A stretch of 64,000 nucleotides of DNA from Microbulbifer guangxiensis (GCF_021729075.1 NZ_JAJSAQ010000002.1:597598-661597); one strand, 5' to 3'. Shown: positions 8,382-17,900, counted from the stretch's first letter. Program-made: numbers and translations. Notes: a model not told the origin generated them from the letters alone.

Positions 8382-8834
8382 CTAGCGCGCTGCCAGATAG
8401 CCCGCATAATCCGGCACCGGCCGCTCGAAGTCGGCCCCCATCAGGGTCGACTGGACCATCATATCGGCGCTGGCGGAATTGCAGGCCACCGGGATGTTCC
8501 ACACTGCGGCGATGCGCAGCAATGCCTTGACGTCCGGGTCATGAGGCATCGGCTCGAAGGGGTCCCAGAAGAATACCAGCAGGTCTATCTGGCCCTCGGC
8601 AATCCGGGCGCCCAGCTGCTGGTCACCACCGAGCGGGCCGCTCAATAGCTTCTCCACTCGCAGACCTGTCGCTGCCTCAATACGGGTGCCGGTCGTCCCG
8701 GTCCCGAGCAGGCTGTGCTGTGTCAGAAGCGTACGGTGGCGACTGCACCACTCAATCAGGTCACCCTTGCGGTTGTCGTGCGCCACCAGCGCGACACGCT
8801 TACTGGCAGGGATGGTTTTGGAGATGAATTGCAT
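8382..8834 (-). CDS. mgsA: Methylglyoxal synthase
   Basis: A 150-residue enzyme that converts dihydroxyacetone phosphate to methylglyoxal and phosphate, bypassing lower glycolysis. I chose ATG 8834 (MQFISKTIPASKRVALVAHD) because it gives the standard family length; the frame continues upstream without a stop but without similarity. Family residues are present: H19 and D20 in VAHD, the phosphate-binding LGTGTTG (43-49), the catalytic D71 in GGDQQ, and DPFEPMPHDPDVKALLR (91-107) with H98 and D101. A single-gene transcript on the minus strand. Confidence 0.94.
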   Translation of the reverse strand: MQFISKTIPASKRVALVAHDNRKGDLIEWCSRHRTLLTQHSLLGTGTTGTRIEAATGLRVEKLLSGPLGGDQQLGARIAEGQIDLLVFFWDPFEPMPHDPDVKALLRIAAVWNIPVACNSASADMMVQSTLMGADFERPVPDYAGYLAAR

Positions 8835-9048
8835 GGGTCCCCCGTCTGGCCTCCGACCGGTTGTGATCGCGCCATTGAGACACGTTCCCTGGCCGATGAC
8901 AAGCGCCCCCGGGGAGGCGGAGCGAGCCGCCCAACTGTAGGGGCGCAACGCACTCTCCGGCGAAAGCGAAGCCGCTGCGTCACGGCCAGGCACGCCCTAT
9001 AATGGGCCCCACCGGAAAACTCTATATAAAGAAGTAAGGAATCAGACC

Positions 9049-9444
9049 ATGAGTGTTGGAGCCTGGGAACCGGAGCAGCCAAACCCCACACAGCCCGAAA
9101 TTGATCGCGAGCGCCTGCAGCGTTTCATCGCCTCAGTGGCAACCGGGCAGATTCAGCTGGAAAAGTTGAGCGAAGAGGACCGTACAGCGTCTCAACTGAT
9201 CCGCTTGCCCGCCCAGCACTGGCTGGAGGAGAGCGAGCACTGGGAGGCGGAGGAAATCTGGCAGTTGATCCGCTTCTTCACGCTGGCCGAGGCACAATTG
9301 CCGGGGTGGGATGCCGCTGCGGAGTCCGCGGTAATTCCACTGGCAAGGGCGCTGCGCCGCCGCCAACAGCCACTGTCGAAAGAGCAACTACTCTGGATCC
9401 GCCAACACTCGGACAACCGCTACCTCCCTTACGGCCCACTCTGA
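9049..9444 (+). CDS. Conserved hypothetical protein, 131 residues
   Basis: Not assigned to a named family. The protein is acidic and Trp-rich (seven Trp), probably all helical, with no signal or membrane segment. Repeated amphipathic helices run through about 18-120. ATATAAAGAAGTAAGGAATC upstream supplies a TAAGGA ribosome-binding site 9 bases before the ATG, and codon use matches neighbours, so I take it as real. It is divergent from mgsA across 214 bases and convergent with the next gene. Confidence 0.65.
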   Translation: MSVGAWEPEQPNPTQPEIDRERLQRFIASVATGQIQLEKLSEEDRTASQLIRLPAQHWLEESEHWEAEEIWQLIRFFTLAEAQLPGWDAAAESAVIPLARALRRRQQPLSKEQLLWIRQHSDNRYLPYGPL

Positions 9445-9546
9445 GGCTCTCCGCCCTTGGCCCGGAGCCCAGAGTCCGGAGCCCGGATAAAGTCTCCGTC
9501 GATAGGGACCGGCAGCGCCACCGGAGCTGCCGGTTCTCTTCCGGAT

Positions 9547-10434
9547 TCAATCGCCCAGTCGCGAGACCTGACCAAGAAAAAAATCCCCACTGCCGGGCAT
9601 GCGGTAATTGGCCGGCAGGTGGCGCCACACTATGTACCCCTCATCATCGAGCAACCAGGCACTGGGCCGGCAGGCCGCAGCACTGGCTGGCCCGCGCATT
9701 CCCAGTAAGCGCCCGGTCAACCGCAACCATAACGGTACGCCAGCAGGAGCAATAAAAGCCTCATTTTTCGCATTATGCGCATCCAGCTGCAGGACTTTCG
9801 GTTTGTCCTTACCCGGCCACCAATGATGCCAGTGTTCCGGCGCCTCGGTGCTCACCAGCACCAGCTGTACACCAAGCCTGTCCAGACGGGTCTGCAGGCT
9901 TGCCAACTGCAATAGCTGGGCGCGGCTGTCTGCACAGAAAGAACCTCTCATGGCCACCAGCAGATATCCGCCCTCCCCGGTCGCAGACTCCCCTTCCCTC
10001 TCCTCAACAGGCGCTGCCCCGGTAGTGTCGAGGGGCCAGGATCCACCGCCGGCCAGCAGGAGCGGCGGAAATTTCTGATTCACAGGTGGCATTACCGGAT
10101 GGCGTAGTGCACTGGCATGGAACAGGTACAGGAGCACCACGAACAGATTGTATATGGCGAGATGAATCGGCAGGCTTTCTTCTCGCGCGCTCAAAATCAC
10201 GAAGGCGAGCCCCAGCAGAACCAGGACAAATGCTTTTGGCTCCCGCTGCTCTCCGGAAAATTTTTGTGGCTGCCAAAAGCGCAGCAGCATCCATACAGGC
10301 AGCGCCCATGCATTGACAGCCACTCCCAGCCATGGAATTTCGCCACCGGAAAAATACGCCCAGAGCGCCCAAAAACCGCATCCCCACAGCCAGATAAATG
10401 CTGCGAAGGTAAAAAATCCCTTGATAGTGGTCAT
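9547..10434 (-). CDS. Membrane protein with C-terminal thioredoxin-like domain
   Basis: A 295-residue protein with about four N-terminal hydrophobic segments (roughly 5-28, 32-52, 66-84, 89-108), a Gly/Glu-rich linker near 130-155 and a soluble domain to the end. The soluble part reads like a thioredoxin/peroxiredoxin fold: a strand YLLVAMRG, then SFCADSRAQLLQL where the catalytic helix begins, then GVQLVLVSTEAPEH, and near the end PSAWLLDDEGYIVWRHLP, typical of AhpC/TlpA-like proteins. Only one cysteine sits at the active-site position and there is no CxxC, so a peroxiredoxin-like or non-catalytic role is more likely than disulfide exchange. The assignment is by pattern only. Confidence 0.6.
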   Translation of the reverse strand: MTTIKGFFTFAAFIWLWGCGFWALWAYFSGGEIPWLGVAVNAWALPVWMLLRFWQPQKFSGEQREPKAFVLVLLGLAFVILSAREESLPIHLAIYNLFVVLLYLFHASALRHPVMPPVNQKFPPLLLAGGGSWPLDTTGAAPVEEREGESATGEGGYLLVAMRGSFCADSRAQLLQLASLQTRLDRLGVQLVLVSTEAPEHWHHWWPGKDKPKVLQLDAHNAKNEAFIAPAGVPLWLRLTGRLLGMRGPASAAACRPSAWLLDDEGYIVWRHLPANYRMPGSGDFFLGQVSRLGD

Positions 10435-10563
10435 ATGCTGGTAAAAATGCCCTGAAAAACTTGCAATTCAGTATATAAATAAGCTGCAATTAGCGCGATG
10501 TTTTCCAAGCTTCAAGCATTTTCTTTTCATCGCTACAACAATACTTAAATACAGGGATATTTT

Positions 10564-11415
10564 ATGGCTGCAAAAAAGAAGTCTACCGCCAAGAAGGCCG
10601 CGGCGAAGGTAAGCCCCATTGCCAAGCTGGAAGCCGAGCTCAGCAAGCTGAAGGATCAGCTGGATAAAACCCGCGAAAAGCAGGAGAAGGACGCTGCCAA
10701 GACTGCCGACAAGCTGGCCAAAGATGCGGCCAAGGCTGCTGACAAGGCCAAGAAGGCTGCGGCAAAACTGAAAACTGTTAGGGCCAAAAAGAAAACTCCG
10801 GCCCAACAGAATCAGCTGAAGAGCGCCAAGTCGGCTGCTGACGCTGCCAAAAAGGCTGCAGACAATGCCAAGGCCACCGCCAAGGAAGCCAAGGAACAGC
10901 TCGCAAGCATCAAGTCTGAAAACCAACTGGCAGCCAAGGTTGCCAAGGCAGTTGCCAAGGAAGAGGCCGCCGTAGCCAAGAAACTGGCCGCGGAAGCCAA
11001 GAAGAAAGCCGCCGCAGAGGCCAAGAAGGCCGCCGCTGCAGCCAAGAAGAAAGCTGCTGCAGAGAAGAAAAAAGCCGCCGCAGCTGCCAAGAAAAAGGCT
11101 GCTGCAGAGAAGAAGAAAGCAGCCGCAGCCAAAAAGAAGGCGGCAGCTGCCGCCAAAAAGGCCAAGGTGAAAGCCGCAGCAGCGGCCAAAAAAGCCAAGG
11201 CGAAGGCAAAAGCCAAGGCCAAGAAGACCACCGCCAAGAAGAAGCCAGGCCGGCCGAAGAAGGCTGCCACCAAGGCGACAACCAAGAAGTCTCCGGGTCG
11301 GCCAAAGAAAGCCGCCACCAAGAAGGCAGCCAAGAAGTCTCCCGGCCGCCCGAAGAAAGCTGCAGCCAAAAAGAAGACTGCCGCCCGTCGCGGTCGTCCG
11401 CCAAAGGCCAAGTAA
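10564..11415 (+). CDS. AlgP-like histone H1-like Lys/Ala-rich protein
   Basis: A 283-residue, extremely Lys- and Ala-rich protein. Residues about 15-120 form a charged helical/coiled-coil region. Residues about 120-225 are tandem AAAKKKAAAEKK-type repeats, and the C-terminal 60 residues carry four GRP motifs (KPGRPKK, SPGRPKK twice, RRGRPPK) resembling AT-hooks that grip the DNA minor groove. The architecture matches AlgP (AlgR3) of Pseudomonas, a histone-H1-like protein linked to alginate gene expression; here the role is presumably nucleoid binding. The repeats make the gene prone to length variation. It is followed by a strong terminator. Confidence 0.85.
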   Translation: MAAKKKSTAKKAAAKVSPIAKLEAELSKLKDQLDKTREKQEKDAAKTADKLAKDAAKAADKAKKAAAKLKTVRAKKKTPAQQNQLKSAKSAADAAKKAADNAKATAKEAKEQLASIKSENQLAAKVAKAVAKEEAAVAKKLAAEAKKKAAAEAKKAAAAAKKKAAAEKKKAAAAAKKKAAAEKKKAAAAKKKAAAAAKKAKVKAAAAAKKAKAKAKAKAKKTTAKKKPGRPKKAATKATTKKSPGRPKKAATKKAAKKSPGRPKKAAAKKKTAARRGRPPKAK

Positions 11416-11473
11416 CGACTGCGCAAAAACAACCAGTGCCTGTCGTGGGCCCCGCCCCTGGCTCTGCCATCAG

Positions 11474-11498
11474 ACCCCGGCTCCCGCCGGGGTTTTTT
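11474..11498 (+). terminator. Intrinsic terminator after the AlgP-like gene
   Basis: Stem ACCCCGG/CCGGGGT (11474-11480 with 11487-11493), a 6-base loop and a T-run at 11493-11498, 59 bases after the stop codon. Confidence 0.9.
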
Positions 11499-11576
11499 CA
11501 TTTTGGCCTCAGGAGGAAGGTGGCCGGTCGGACTCTGGCAGCCATGTCATGCAAGATCTGCAAGGCAGGGAAGTCG

Positions 11577-12515
11577 TCAGTGCGAATTGAGGCGCAACCC
11601 TGCAATACCGTGATCGCGGCCCAACTCCAGTACACAGTCCGCACGCGCGGGCATTTCCCGCAGTAGGTTACGGGTGATGCGCTCGTAGTGCTGCACGAAA
11701 CGCTCGATCTGATCATCCGACATTCCGCCACCACTGACGCTGCGCAGCTCGTGCTCCTGCTGAGTACGCCATGCCAGCACACACTGCATGTCGGGCACTT
11801 TGAGCATTACCAGAGTATCCATCCGGGCGAATAAGTCCCGGTACGACCCAGCCAGCGCACGATTGATGTAATTGCGCCAGATACCTTGCGGATCCTCGTT
11901 CCGCTCAAGCGCATTGATGGGTTCATCATTGCCCTGCCAGGGCTGCGCCCCCACGCACCAACCCTCGAATACGAGGATGTCCACAGGGCCATGCTGGCGA
12001 ACCCATGACTGCCGTGGTGCGCGGTCGTCGATGGACTTGTCGAACCAGGGGATCGGTACGCTTTCCGTGTCACTGCTGGTGCACAGTCGATCAATAGTCT
12101 CTATGCCGAGCGGCACATCGTGGGTGCCGGGCACACCCCGGGTTGCGAATAGCGGATGCACAGTGCGGGCAAGCTGCAGGCGTTCGGCGCGGGTGAGGTA
12201 GATATCATCGAGGGAAAAACCGGTGCTGCGCAGTCCCATTGCGGACCAGACGAGGTTGAGAAATGCCGTCAACGTCGACTTGCCGGAGCCCTGGCCGCCA
12301 CATAACCCCACGACAAGGCAGCACTCATCCTTGCGCTGCTCGGCAAGCCAGACGGCAAGGGGTAGCAGATAGGCATCGATAGACAGGTTGAACTCAGGCG
12401 GTAACCGCCGCTCGGTGACAAAACCGGCGATTGGCATCGCCAGACTTTGCCGCAGCGCCTCCGCCCGCTCCAGAACGAATCGCGGCCAGGTGGACGTCAT
12501 TGCACTGTTAGCCAT
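11577..12515 (-). CDS. P-loop glycerate kinase-like protein (D-glycerate 3-kinase family)
   Basis: A 312-residue kinase when started at ATG 12515 (MANSAMTSTWP); the frame runs open further upstream but without family similarity, and ATG 12500 (MTSTWP) is an alternative. A Walker A motif GGQGSGKST lies at 73-81, followed by SLDDIYLT, HPLFATRGVPGTHD and VFEGWCVGAQP, all features of the plant/cyanobacterial-type glycerate kinase (GLYK) and its bacterial relatives related to phosphoribulokinase and uridine kinase. The product would be 3-phosphoglycerate. It lies 107 bases downstream of the RND permease on the same strand. Substrate assignment is by family only. Confidence 0.8.
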   Translation of the reverse strand: MANSAMTSTWPRFVLERAEALRQSLAMPIAGFVTERRLPPEFNLSIDAYLLPLAVWLAEQRKDECCLVVGLCGGQGSGKSTLTAFLNLVWSAMGLRSTGFSLDDIYLTRAERLQLARTVHPLFATRGVPGTHDVPLGIETIDRLCTSSDTESVPIPWFDKSIDDRAPRQSWVRQHGPVDILVFEGWCVGAQPWQGNDEPINALERNEDPQGIWRNYINRALAGSYRDLFARMDTLVMLKVPDMQCVLAWRTQQEHELRSVSGGGMSDDQIERFVQHYERITRNLLREMPARADCVLELGRDHGIAGLRLNSH

Positions 12516-12622
12516 AAGCCGGGGACCGCAAACATTCCGCTGTTCCTGTTCATCCGCTCTCTCCCTGCTGCAATACCCCGGAAGGAATGCACTTTCCGTT
12601 CCAGCCCTGAAGGGGCGGGCGG

Positions 12623-15600
12623 TCAGCCCTCCCCCCACTGGGCGCCGCGAATCCGTGGCGGCAACAGCCCGGTGCACAAATCGCGCAGACGGCTCGGCAA
12701 TACCAGCATTACCGGCGTCACCACCAGTGTCAGCACGGTGGAGAATGTCAGGCCATAGACGATGGCACTTGCCAGCTTCACCCAGAAGGAAGCAATCACG
12801 CCGCCCACCACGACTTCACGCCCGACCATGTCTACACTGACGCCCAGCGCCAGCGGGAACAGGCCAAGAATGGTCGTGGCAGTGGTGAGGAACACCGGCC
12901 GCAACCGCTGCGCCGACGCTTTCACTGCGGCGGCTGCCGGCGACAGTGCCGGCTCACTGTTGCGCACGTAATTGTAGGTATCGATGAGGACAATGTTGTT
13001 GTTCACCACGATACCCGCCAGCGCCACGATACCTACACCGGTCATGATCACACTGAATGTGCTCTGGGTGATCAACAACCCCAGCATTACCCCCAGGGTC
13101 GACATCACTACCGACGACAGGATCAGCAGCGACTGATAGAAGCTGTTGAACTGGGTCACCAGCAGGATGAACATCAGAAACAGCGACAGCAGGAAGGCCA
13201 CCGCCAGGAAGCTCAGCGACTCATTCTGCTCCTCATCGGCACCGCGGAAAAGCAACTCTACCCCGCTGTCAACAGGGTTGTCCGCCACCCAGGCACGGAT
13301 CTCCCGTACCTTGTCGTCCGGCAACACGCCTTCCTGGGCATCTGCTTTTACCTGCATACGGGTGATGCCATCGATGCGCTCGATCTTGTCGACCTTCGGA
13401 TGGGCCTCGGTGCGCACAAAGCTGCTGACAGGCACAGCACCGCCTGGGGTATTCACTTTCAACTGATCCAGTGCGGTGATACCGCGGGCAGTCTCTGGGT
13501 AGCGGATGCGGATATCCACTTCCTCGTCACTGTCATCAGGACGATATTCTGCGACCCGCACACCGTTGGTCACCAGCTGCACCGCGCGCCCGACTTCCGT
13601 CAGGTCCGCGCCGTAAAGGGCGGCCTTGGCCCGATCCACCTTCACCTCCCACTGGATCCCCGGCAACGGCGCGGTGGTGGTGATGTCCCGCAGGCCCTCG
13701 AACTGGTGAGAAAGCGCATGATGCAGCCGGCGAGTCTCCGCCAGCAATGCGTCATAGTCCTGTGAGCGCAGCTCCAGCACGATGTCCTTGCCGATGGGCG
13801 GTCCACCCTCGAATTCATCGGCGGTTACCTTGATGCCGGGGAAGTCCGCCGTGCGTGCGCGCAGATCGGCAAAGATCGCGCCGCTGCGACGCTGGCGCTC
13901 CTTGGCCGGAATCAGCTCGACCAGAATATTGGCGATCTGGTCCGGTGCCCGGTCGCGATTGCCGGAGAGGCCACTGGAGCCGATCGCGGTGTAGGCAACG
14001 CGCACTTCCGGCACCCCCAGCACCGCACGCTCCACCTGGGCCACCAGCTCCCGCTTTTCGGCCACGGAAAGGTTGCCCTGGGCCCGCACCTCGACGTTGC
14101 CGTACTGCTCTTCGGTATCGGTAAAGAATTCGACCCCGGCACCAAAGCGGCCGAAGCCGACAAAAATACCGAATAGAAGAACCAGCGTGGAGACAAACGC
14201 AAGGATCGGGCGCTGTACGATGGCCTTCAGCAGCCGCGCGTACCAGCCGGTGATTCCGGACAGCGCCGTGGGTTGGCCGCTCTCCAGTTGCTTGAGGTAG
14301 TCCTGCGCGGCCACATCCAGGCTGCCCTTGCCGAACAGGGATCCCAGTACCGGCGCAAAGAACAGTGCATACAGCAGAGAGCCCGACAGCACGGCGAACA
14401 CCGTCACCGGCAGGTAACGCATGAACTCGCCGACCACCCCCGGCCAGAACATGATCGGCAGGAAGGCCGCCAGGGTCGTGCCGGTGGAGGCCAGTACCGG
14501 CCAGAACATGCGACGCACCGACAGCGTGTAGGCAACCCGCGCAGACATGCCTTCGGCCATCTTCCGGTCAGCGTACTCGGTGATCACGATGGAACCGTCG
14601 ATCAGCATGCCGAGGGCCAGCAGCATGCCGAACATCACCATGAAGTTGAACGAGTAGCCCAGGTACCAGGTGATGATGGATCCGAACAGCAGCGAGAATG
14701 GGATGCCGAGCCCCACCAGCATACCGGAACGGAAGCCCAGGGCGGCGACGACGATGATCATCACCAGCAGCATGGCGGTGAGAATATTGCCCTGCATCTC
14801 GCTGACCATATCGCGGGCGAAATTCGACTGATCGAAGACAAAGTTCAGCTCTACGCCGCGGGGGAGATTATCCCGCTCGGCCAGCACCACTTCGCGCACC
14901 GCGTCCGCCAGTTGCACGGAACTGGCGTCATTGCGTTTTTCTACATTGATCGCCAAGCCCTGCCGGCCGTTGACGCTGGTGTAACTGGAGGCATCCTTGA
15001 AAGTGCGGCGGATATCCGTCACATCCGAGAGTGTCACCACCCCGTCGCCAGAGGACTTGATGGGGATATCGTAGACATCCCTCGCGGTCTCGATCAGGCC
15101 GGGCACTTTCACCGAGAAACGCCCGCTCTCCATTTCCAGCTCGCCTGCAGGAATCAGCAGGTTGTTGCCGGTGATGGCACTGATCAGCTGGTTACTGGTG
15201 ATCTGGTAGTGCTCGAGGCGCACCGGATCAATGGTAGCCTCCACCACTTCTTCGCGGTTGCCCTGGATATCGGCACTCAGCACCTCGGCAATATTTTCGA
15301 TCTTCCGCTGCAGGTGCTGCGCACTCTGCAACAGTACCCGCTCACCCAGCTGCTCGCCGGCCAGGGTGACCACGATCGCCGGGAATGGCTGCGCCGCCGC
15401 TTCTTCCACGATCGGCTCATCCGCATCCCGTGGCAGTTCCGCCTTGGCCCGGTCGACGGCATTGCGCACTTCATCCACGGCCTCGTCGACATCGATGGCA
15501 GCGTCGAACTCCACCACCACATAGGCCAGGGACTCCCGCGCAGTAGCAATGGTCTCCATCACGCCCTCGATGGAGCGGATTTCCTGCTCCAGAGGACGCA

Positions 15601-15790
15601 CCAGCAGGCGCACCCCATCCTCGGGGGAAATGCCCTCGTGCCGGACCTGTACGATCACAAACGGCGGGTTGACCTCCGGATTGGTCTCAATGGTCATCAG
15701 GCTGCGGGCAACGATACCCACCAGGACGACCAGCAGCATAAAGCTGATGGTGCTTCGGGCCCGGTCTACGGCTCGCTCGAGGATTCTCAT
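12623..15790 (-). CDS. RND efflux pump inner-membrane permease (AcrB/HAE1-like)
   Basis: A 1055-residue resistance-nodulation-division transporter that exports drugs or lipophilic compounds using proton motive force. It has the twofold RND layout: TM1 at 10-30, a periplasmic porter domain, TM2-6 (about 335-470), TM7 near 530, a second porter domain and TM8-12 (about 855-1030). TM4 reads GMLIDGSIVITEY: it has one aspartate where AcrB has two in tandem, a difference typical of the more distant HAE1 and metal/lipid exporters. The start codon overlaps the stop of the adaptor gene (TAATG), so the two are translationally coupled. No outer-membrane TolC-type gene is present; a shared one is presumably used. 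Confidence 0.92.
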   Translation of the reverse strand: MRILERAVDRARSTISFMLLVVLVGIVARSLMTIETNPEVNPPFVIVQVRHEGISPEDGVRLLVRPLEQEIRSIEGVMETIATARESLAYVVVEFDAAIDVDEAVDEVRNAVDRAKAELPRDADEPIVEEAAAQPFPAIVVTLAGEQLGERVLLQSAQHLQRKIENIAEVLSADIQGNREEVVEATIDPVRLEHYQITSNQLISAITGNNLLIPAGELEMESGRFSVKVPGLIETARDVYDIPIKSSGDGVVTLSDVTDIRRTFKDASSYTSVNGRQGLAINVEKRNDASSVQLADAVREVVLAERDNLPRGVELNFVFDQSNFARDMVSEMQGNILTAMLLVMIIVVAALGFRSGMLVGLGIPFSLLFGSIITWYLGYSFNFMVMFGMLLALGMLIDGSIVITEYADRKMAEGMSARVAYTLSVRRMFWPVLASTGTTLAAFLPIMFWPGVVGEFMRYLPVTVFAVLSGSLLYALFFAPVLGSLFGKGSLDVAAQDYLKQLESGQPTALSGITGWYARLLKAIVQRPILAFVSTLVLLFGIFVGFGRFGAGVEFFTDTEEQYGNVEVRAQGNLSVAEKRELVAQVERAVLGVPEVRVAYTAIGSSGLSGNRDRAPDQIANILVELIPAKERQRRSGAIFADLRARTADFPGIKVTADEFEGGPPIGKDIVLELRSQDYDALLAETRRLHHALSHQFEGLRDITTTAPLPGIQWEVKVDRAKAALYGADLTEVGRAVQLVTNGVRVAEYRPDDSDEEVDIRIRYPETARGITALDQLKVNTPGGAVPVSSFVRTEAHPKVDKIERIDGITRMQVKADAQEGVLPDDKVREIRAWVADNPVDSGVELLFRGADEEQNESLSFLAVAFLLSLFLMFILLVTQFNSFYQSLLILSSVVMSTLGVMLGLLITQSTFSVIMTGVGIVALAGIVVNNNIVLIDTYNYVRNSEPALSPAAAAVKASAQRLRPVFLTTATTILGLFPLALGVSVDMVGREVVVGGVIASFWVKLASAIVYGLTFSTVLTLVVTPVMLVLPSRLRDLCTGLLPPRIRGAQWGEG

Positions 15791-16986
15791 TACAGCTCGT
15801 CCCCTTCCGTCGCGGCGGCAGACTCAGCAACGGCAGCACCGGTTTCTCGACCCAGGGACTGGCTCGGGGGAGGCAGATCACCGGCGGCCTCTTCCATCTC
15901 CACCTCGACCATCTCGCCCACGGTGACATACTCCTGGCCCACGGTAATCAGTGTTACCGGATCTGGCAGTCCCGTCACCCAGATGCCCGCATCACCATCG
16001 CTCACCAGGGTGACGTTGCGGAACTGCACACGGTTTTCCTCATCGAGGATACGCACGCCCAGATCACCGCGGTCATCGAGAGTCAGCAGGGAGGCATTGA
16101 TCCGGTGGGCACTGACTTCACCGGTGGGGAGCGCGAGCTGGCCACTGAGGCCCCCGCGCAGCGAGCCGCTGTCATTGGCCACTGCCACCTCAACCCGGTA
16201 GGCGCGGGTGACCGGGTGAGCCTCCTGGCTCACATAGCGCAACTCCCCCTGCACCCGCTCGCCCCCGCGCAGCTGCGCACTGGCGGGCGCCCCGGGTACC
16301 AGCCTGCCGACCTGGGATTCGGGTACTTCACCGACCATCAGTATCGGGTTCAGGTCCAGCAGGGTGGCACATTCCTCGCCCCGACGGATGAAGTCACCCA
16401 GCTCCACGGCGCGATGGTTGAGCACGGCATCAAAGGGTGCGCGGATTTCCAGGTTCTCCATCGCCACCTGGGCGCGCTTGAACTCGGCCCGGGCATCCGC
16501 CAGGGCAACGGCGCGCTGGGCAATATCCGTCTCGGACTGGAGACCTTTGTCGCGCAGGCGCTGGGCTCCGGCAAAATCCAATTCCGCCTTGCGCAGGGCA
16601 GCTTTTGCCTGCTCGAGCCGCTCCGGCCGGTCCTCGGCCTCGATCCGGCAGATGACTTCACCCTGGCGAACAGTGCGGCCCTCTGCCACCGGCAGTGCGG
16701 TGATGACCCCATCGAGCTCCGCTTTCAGTTTCACCGTCCGATTGGCCTCCGTATGTCCGTTGACCAGCACCCGGGTGGTATAGGGCTGGGCCTGCAGCCG
16801 CCGGGCCTGGACTGCCAGCGACTCCCCGGAGCTGGCCGGAGCACCAGCCTGCCGGTTAGCTGCGCCGTCACCCGAGCCTTTCTCGGGGGCGAGCAAACCG
16901 CTGGCCAGCCACAGCAGCGCGATCAGCGCCACGATCGTGGCAATACGGTAGTTTCTCTGTTGCCAAAAGCTCGCAAACACATTCAT
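15790..16986 (-). CDS. RND efflux periplasmic adaptor (membrane fusion protein)
   Basis: A 398-residue adaptor if started at ATG 16986 (MNVFASFWQQRNYR), which places an uncleaved N-terminal helix (IATIVALIALLWLASGLL) near residue 15. An upstream in-frame ATG at 17097 would add 37 residues without family character. The biotinyl-lipoyl strand motifs (AELDGVITALPVAEGRTVRQGEVIC), an alpha-helical hairpin (RLEQAKAALRKAELDFAGAQRL) and the second lipoyl half (IRAPFDAVLNHR) are in canonical order, followed by a beta-barrel domain. The C-terminal tail is acidic and variable. It is coupled to the permease by a one-base overlap. Confidence 0.9.
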   Translation of the reverse strand: MNVFASFWQQRNYRIATIVALIALLWLASGLLAPEKGSGDGAANRQAGAPASSGESLAVQARRLQAQPYTTRVLVNGHTEANRTVKLKAELDGVITALPVAEGRTVRQGEVICRIEAEDRPERLEQAKAALRKAELDFAGAQRLRDKGLQSETDIAQRAVALADARAEFKRAQVAMENLEIRAPFDAVLNHRAVELGDFIRRGEECATLLDLNPILMVGEVPESQVGRLVPGAPASAQLRGGERVQGELRYVSQEAHPVTRAYRVEVAVANDSGSLRGGLSGQLALPTGEVSAHRINASLLTLDDRGDLGVRILDEENRVQFRNVTLVSDGDAGIWVTGLPDPVTLITVGQEYVTVGEMVEVEMEEAAGDLPPPSQSLGRETGAAVAESAAATEGDEL

Positions 16987-17198
16987 AGCGGGGAAAAACC
17001 TGTCATCGTTCAGTGGGGCATCGCCGTCATCACGCTTTTTACGTGCGGGGACGGACAGCAGATTGTACGGCCGCATTGTGAGCGGCTCTAATGACAATTG
17101 CTAACTGAAACCGAAATCAGGAATGGATCAGCCTGTATGACGGGTTGGTCAACCCGCCATGGGAGTGGCTTGTGGGGCGGCCGGGAGGGCAAAGGTGC

Positions 17199-17900
17199 TC
17201 AGGACAGCATGGACTCGAGGAAGTCCGACATGTCTGACTTCTCGTCCACCAGCTGCCCGCTGCCGAATTCCGCGTTCCAGTCCAGCAGGATGCGGGCCAG
17301 GGCCCGGGCCTGATCCGCCAGCGCCAGCAACTCTTCACGGCTGTTCTTGGGTCCGGTGTAGAGCTTCAGCTTGCGGTGGCTGTTGGCCAGCTCGTGTGAG
17401 GGATACTTGGAGCGGTAGACCTCCAGCTTCCAGCGCAACGAGTGCACCATGTTGCGATAGAAAACCAGCTTGGTCGGCAGGTGCAACAGGGAGAAATCCT
17501 CGAGATCTGTAAAGAGGGTGCAGTCCACCCCCAGCACCAGCGTCTCACGACTGGTCGGGGAAGCGACCACATCGGCGCTGCGGGGCTCCGCCAGCAACAT
17601 GGCCAGGTCCCCGAACAACTCACCCGGCCGGATCATGGCCAGTGGCCGCTCGGTGGGCCCGCCTCCCTGGGGCTCGACTTGCACGTGCAGCTCGCCGCGC
17701 AGAAGAAAATACACCCATTGATCCATGTCCCCTGCGGCAAAGAGCTTTTCCCCCGGGGCGAGACTGGTGAGCCGCGACCGCTTCAGCAGTACGTCGTACT
17801 GCCACTCGCTGCTGGCACGAATATCACGAAATAAATGAATGACATTTAGAAGTCGATCCACGGCATCCCGCGGATAATTGCTGAGCGGTGTAATTTCCAT
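17199..17900 (-). CDS. Cyclic nucleotide-binding domain protein without DNA-binding domain
   Basis: A 233-residue protein with one cNMP-binding domain at about 25-145. Its phosphate-binding cassette reads RPGELFGDLAMLLAEPRSADVV: close to the consensus FGE(L/I)ALL..PR.A.V, but with Asp for the usual Glu that contacts the ribose. The C-terminal 85 residues are helical and lack the helix-turn-helix of CRP/FNR proteins. It could be a cyclic-nucleotide or small-ligand sensor acting through protein contacts. It lies 212 bases upstream of the efflux adaptor on the same strand, so it may be co-transcribed or simply adjacent. Confidence 0.78.
   Translation of the reverse strand: MEITPLSNYPRDAVDRLLNVIHLFRDIRASSEWQYDVLLKRSRLTSLAPGEKLFAAGDMDQWVYFLLRGELHVQVEPQGGGPTERPLAMIRPGELFGDLAMLLAEPRSADVVASPTSRETLVLGVDCTLFTDLEDFSLLHLPTKLVFYRNMVHSLRWKLEVYRSKYPSHELANSHRKLKLYTGPKNSREELLALADQARALARILLDWNAEFGSGQLVDEKSDMSDFLESMLS

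Noticed and set aside
14273..16201. 642-residue open frame antisense to the RND pump genes
   Set aside because: His/Gln/Arg-rich translation typical of the opposite strand of a high-GC gene; no domain and fully overlapped by the well-supported pump and adaptor genes.
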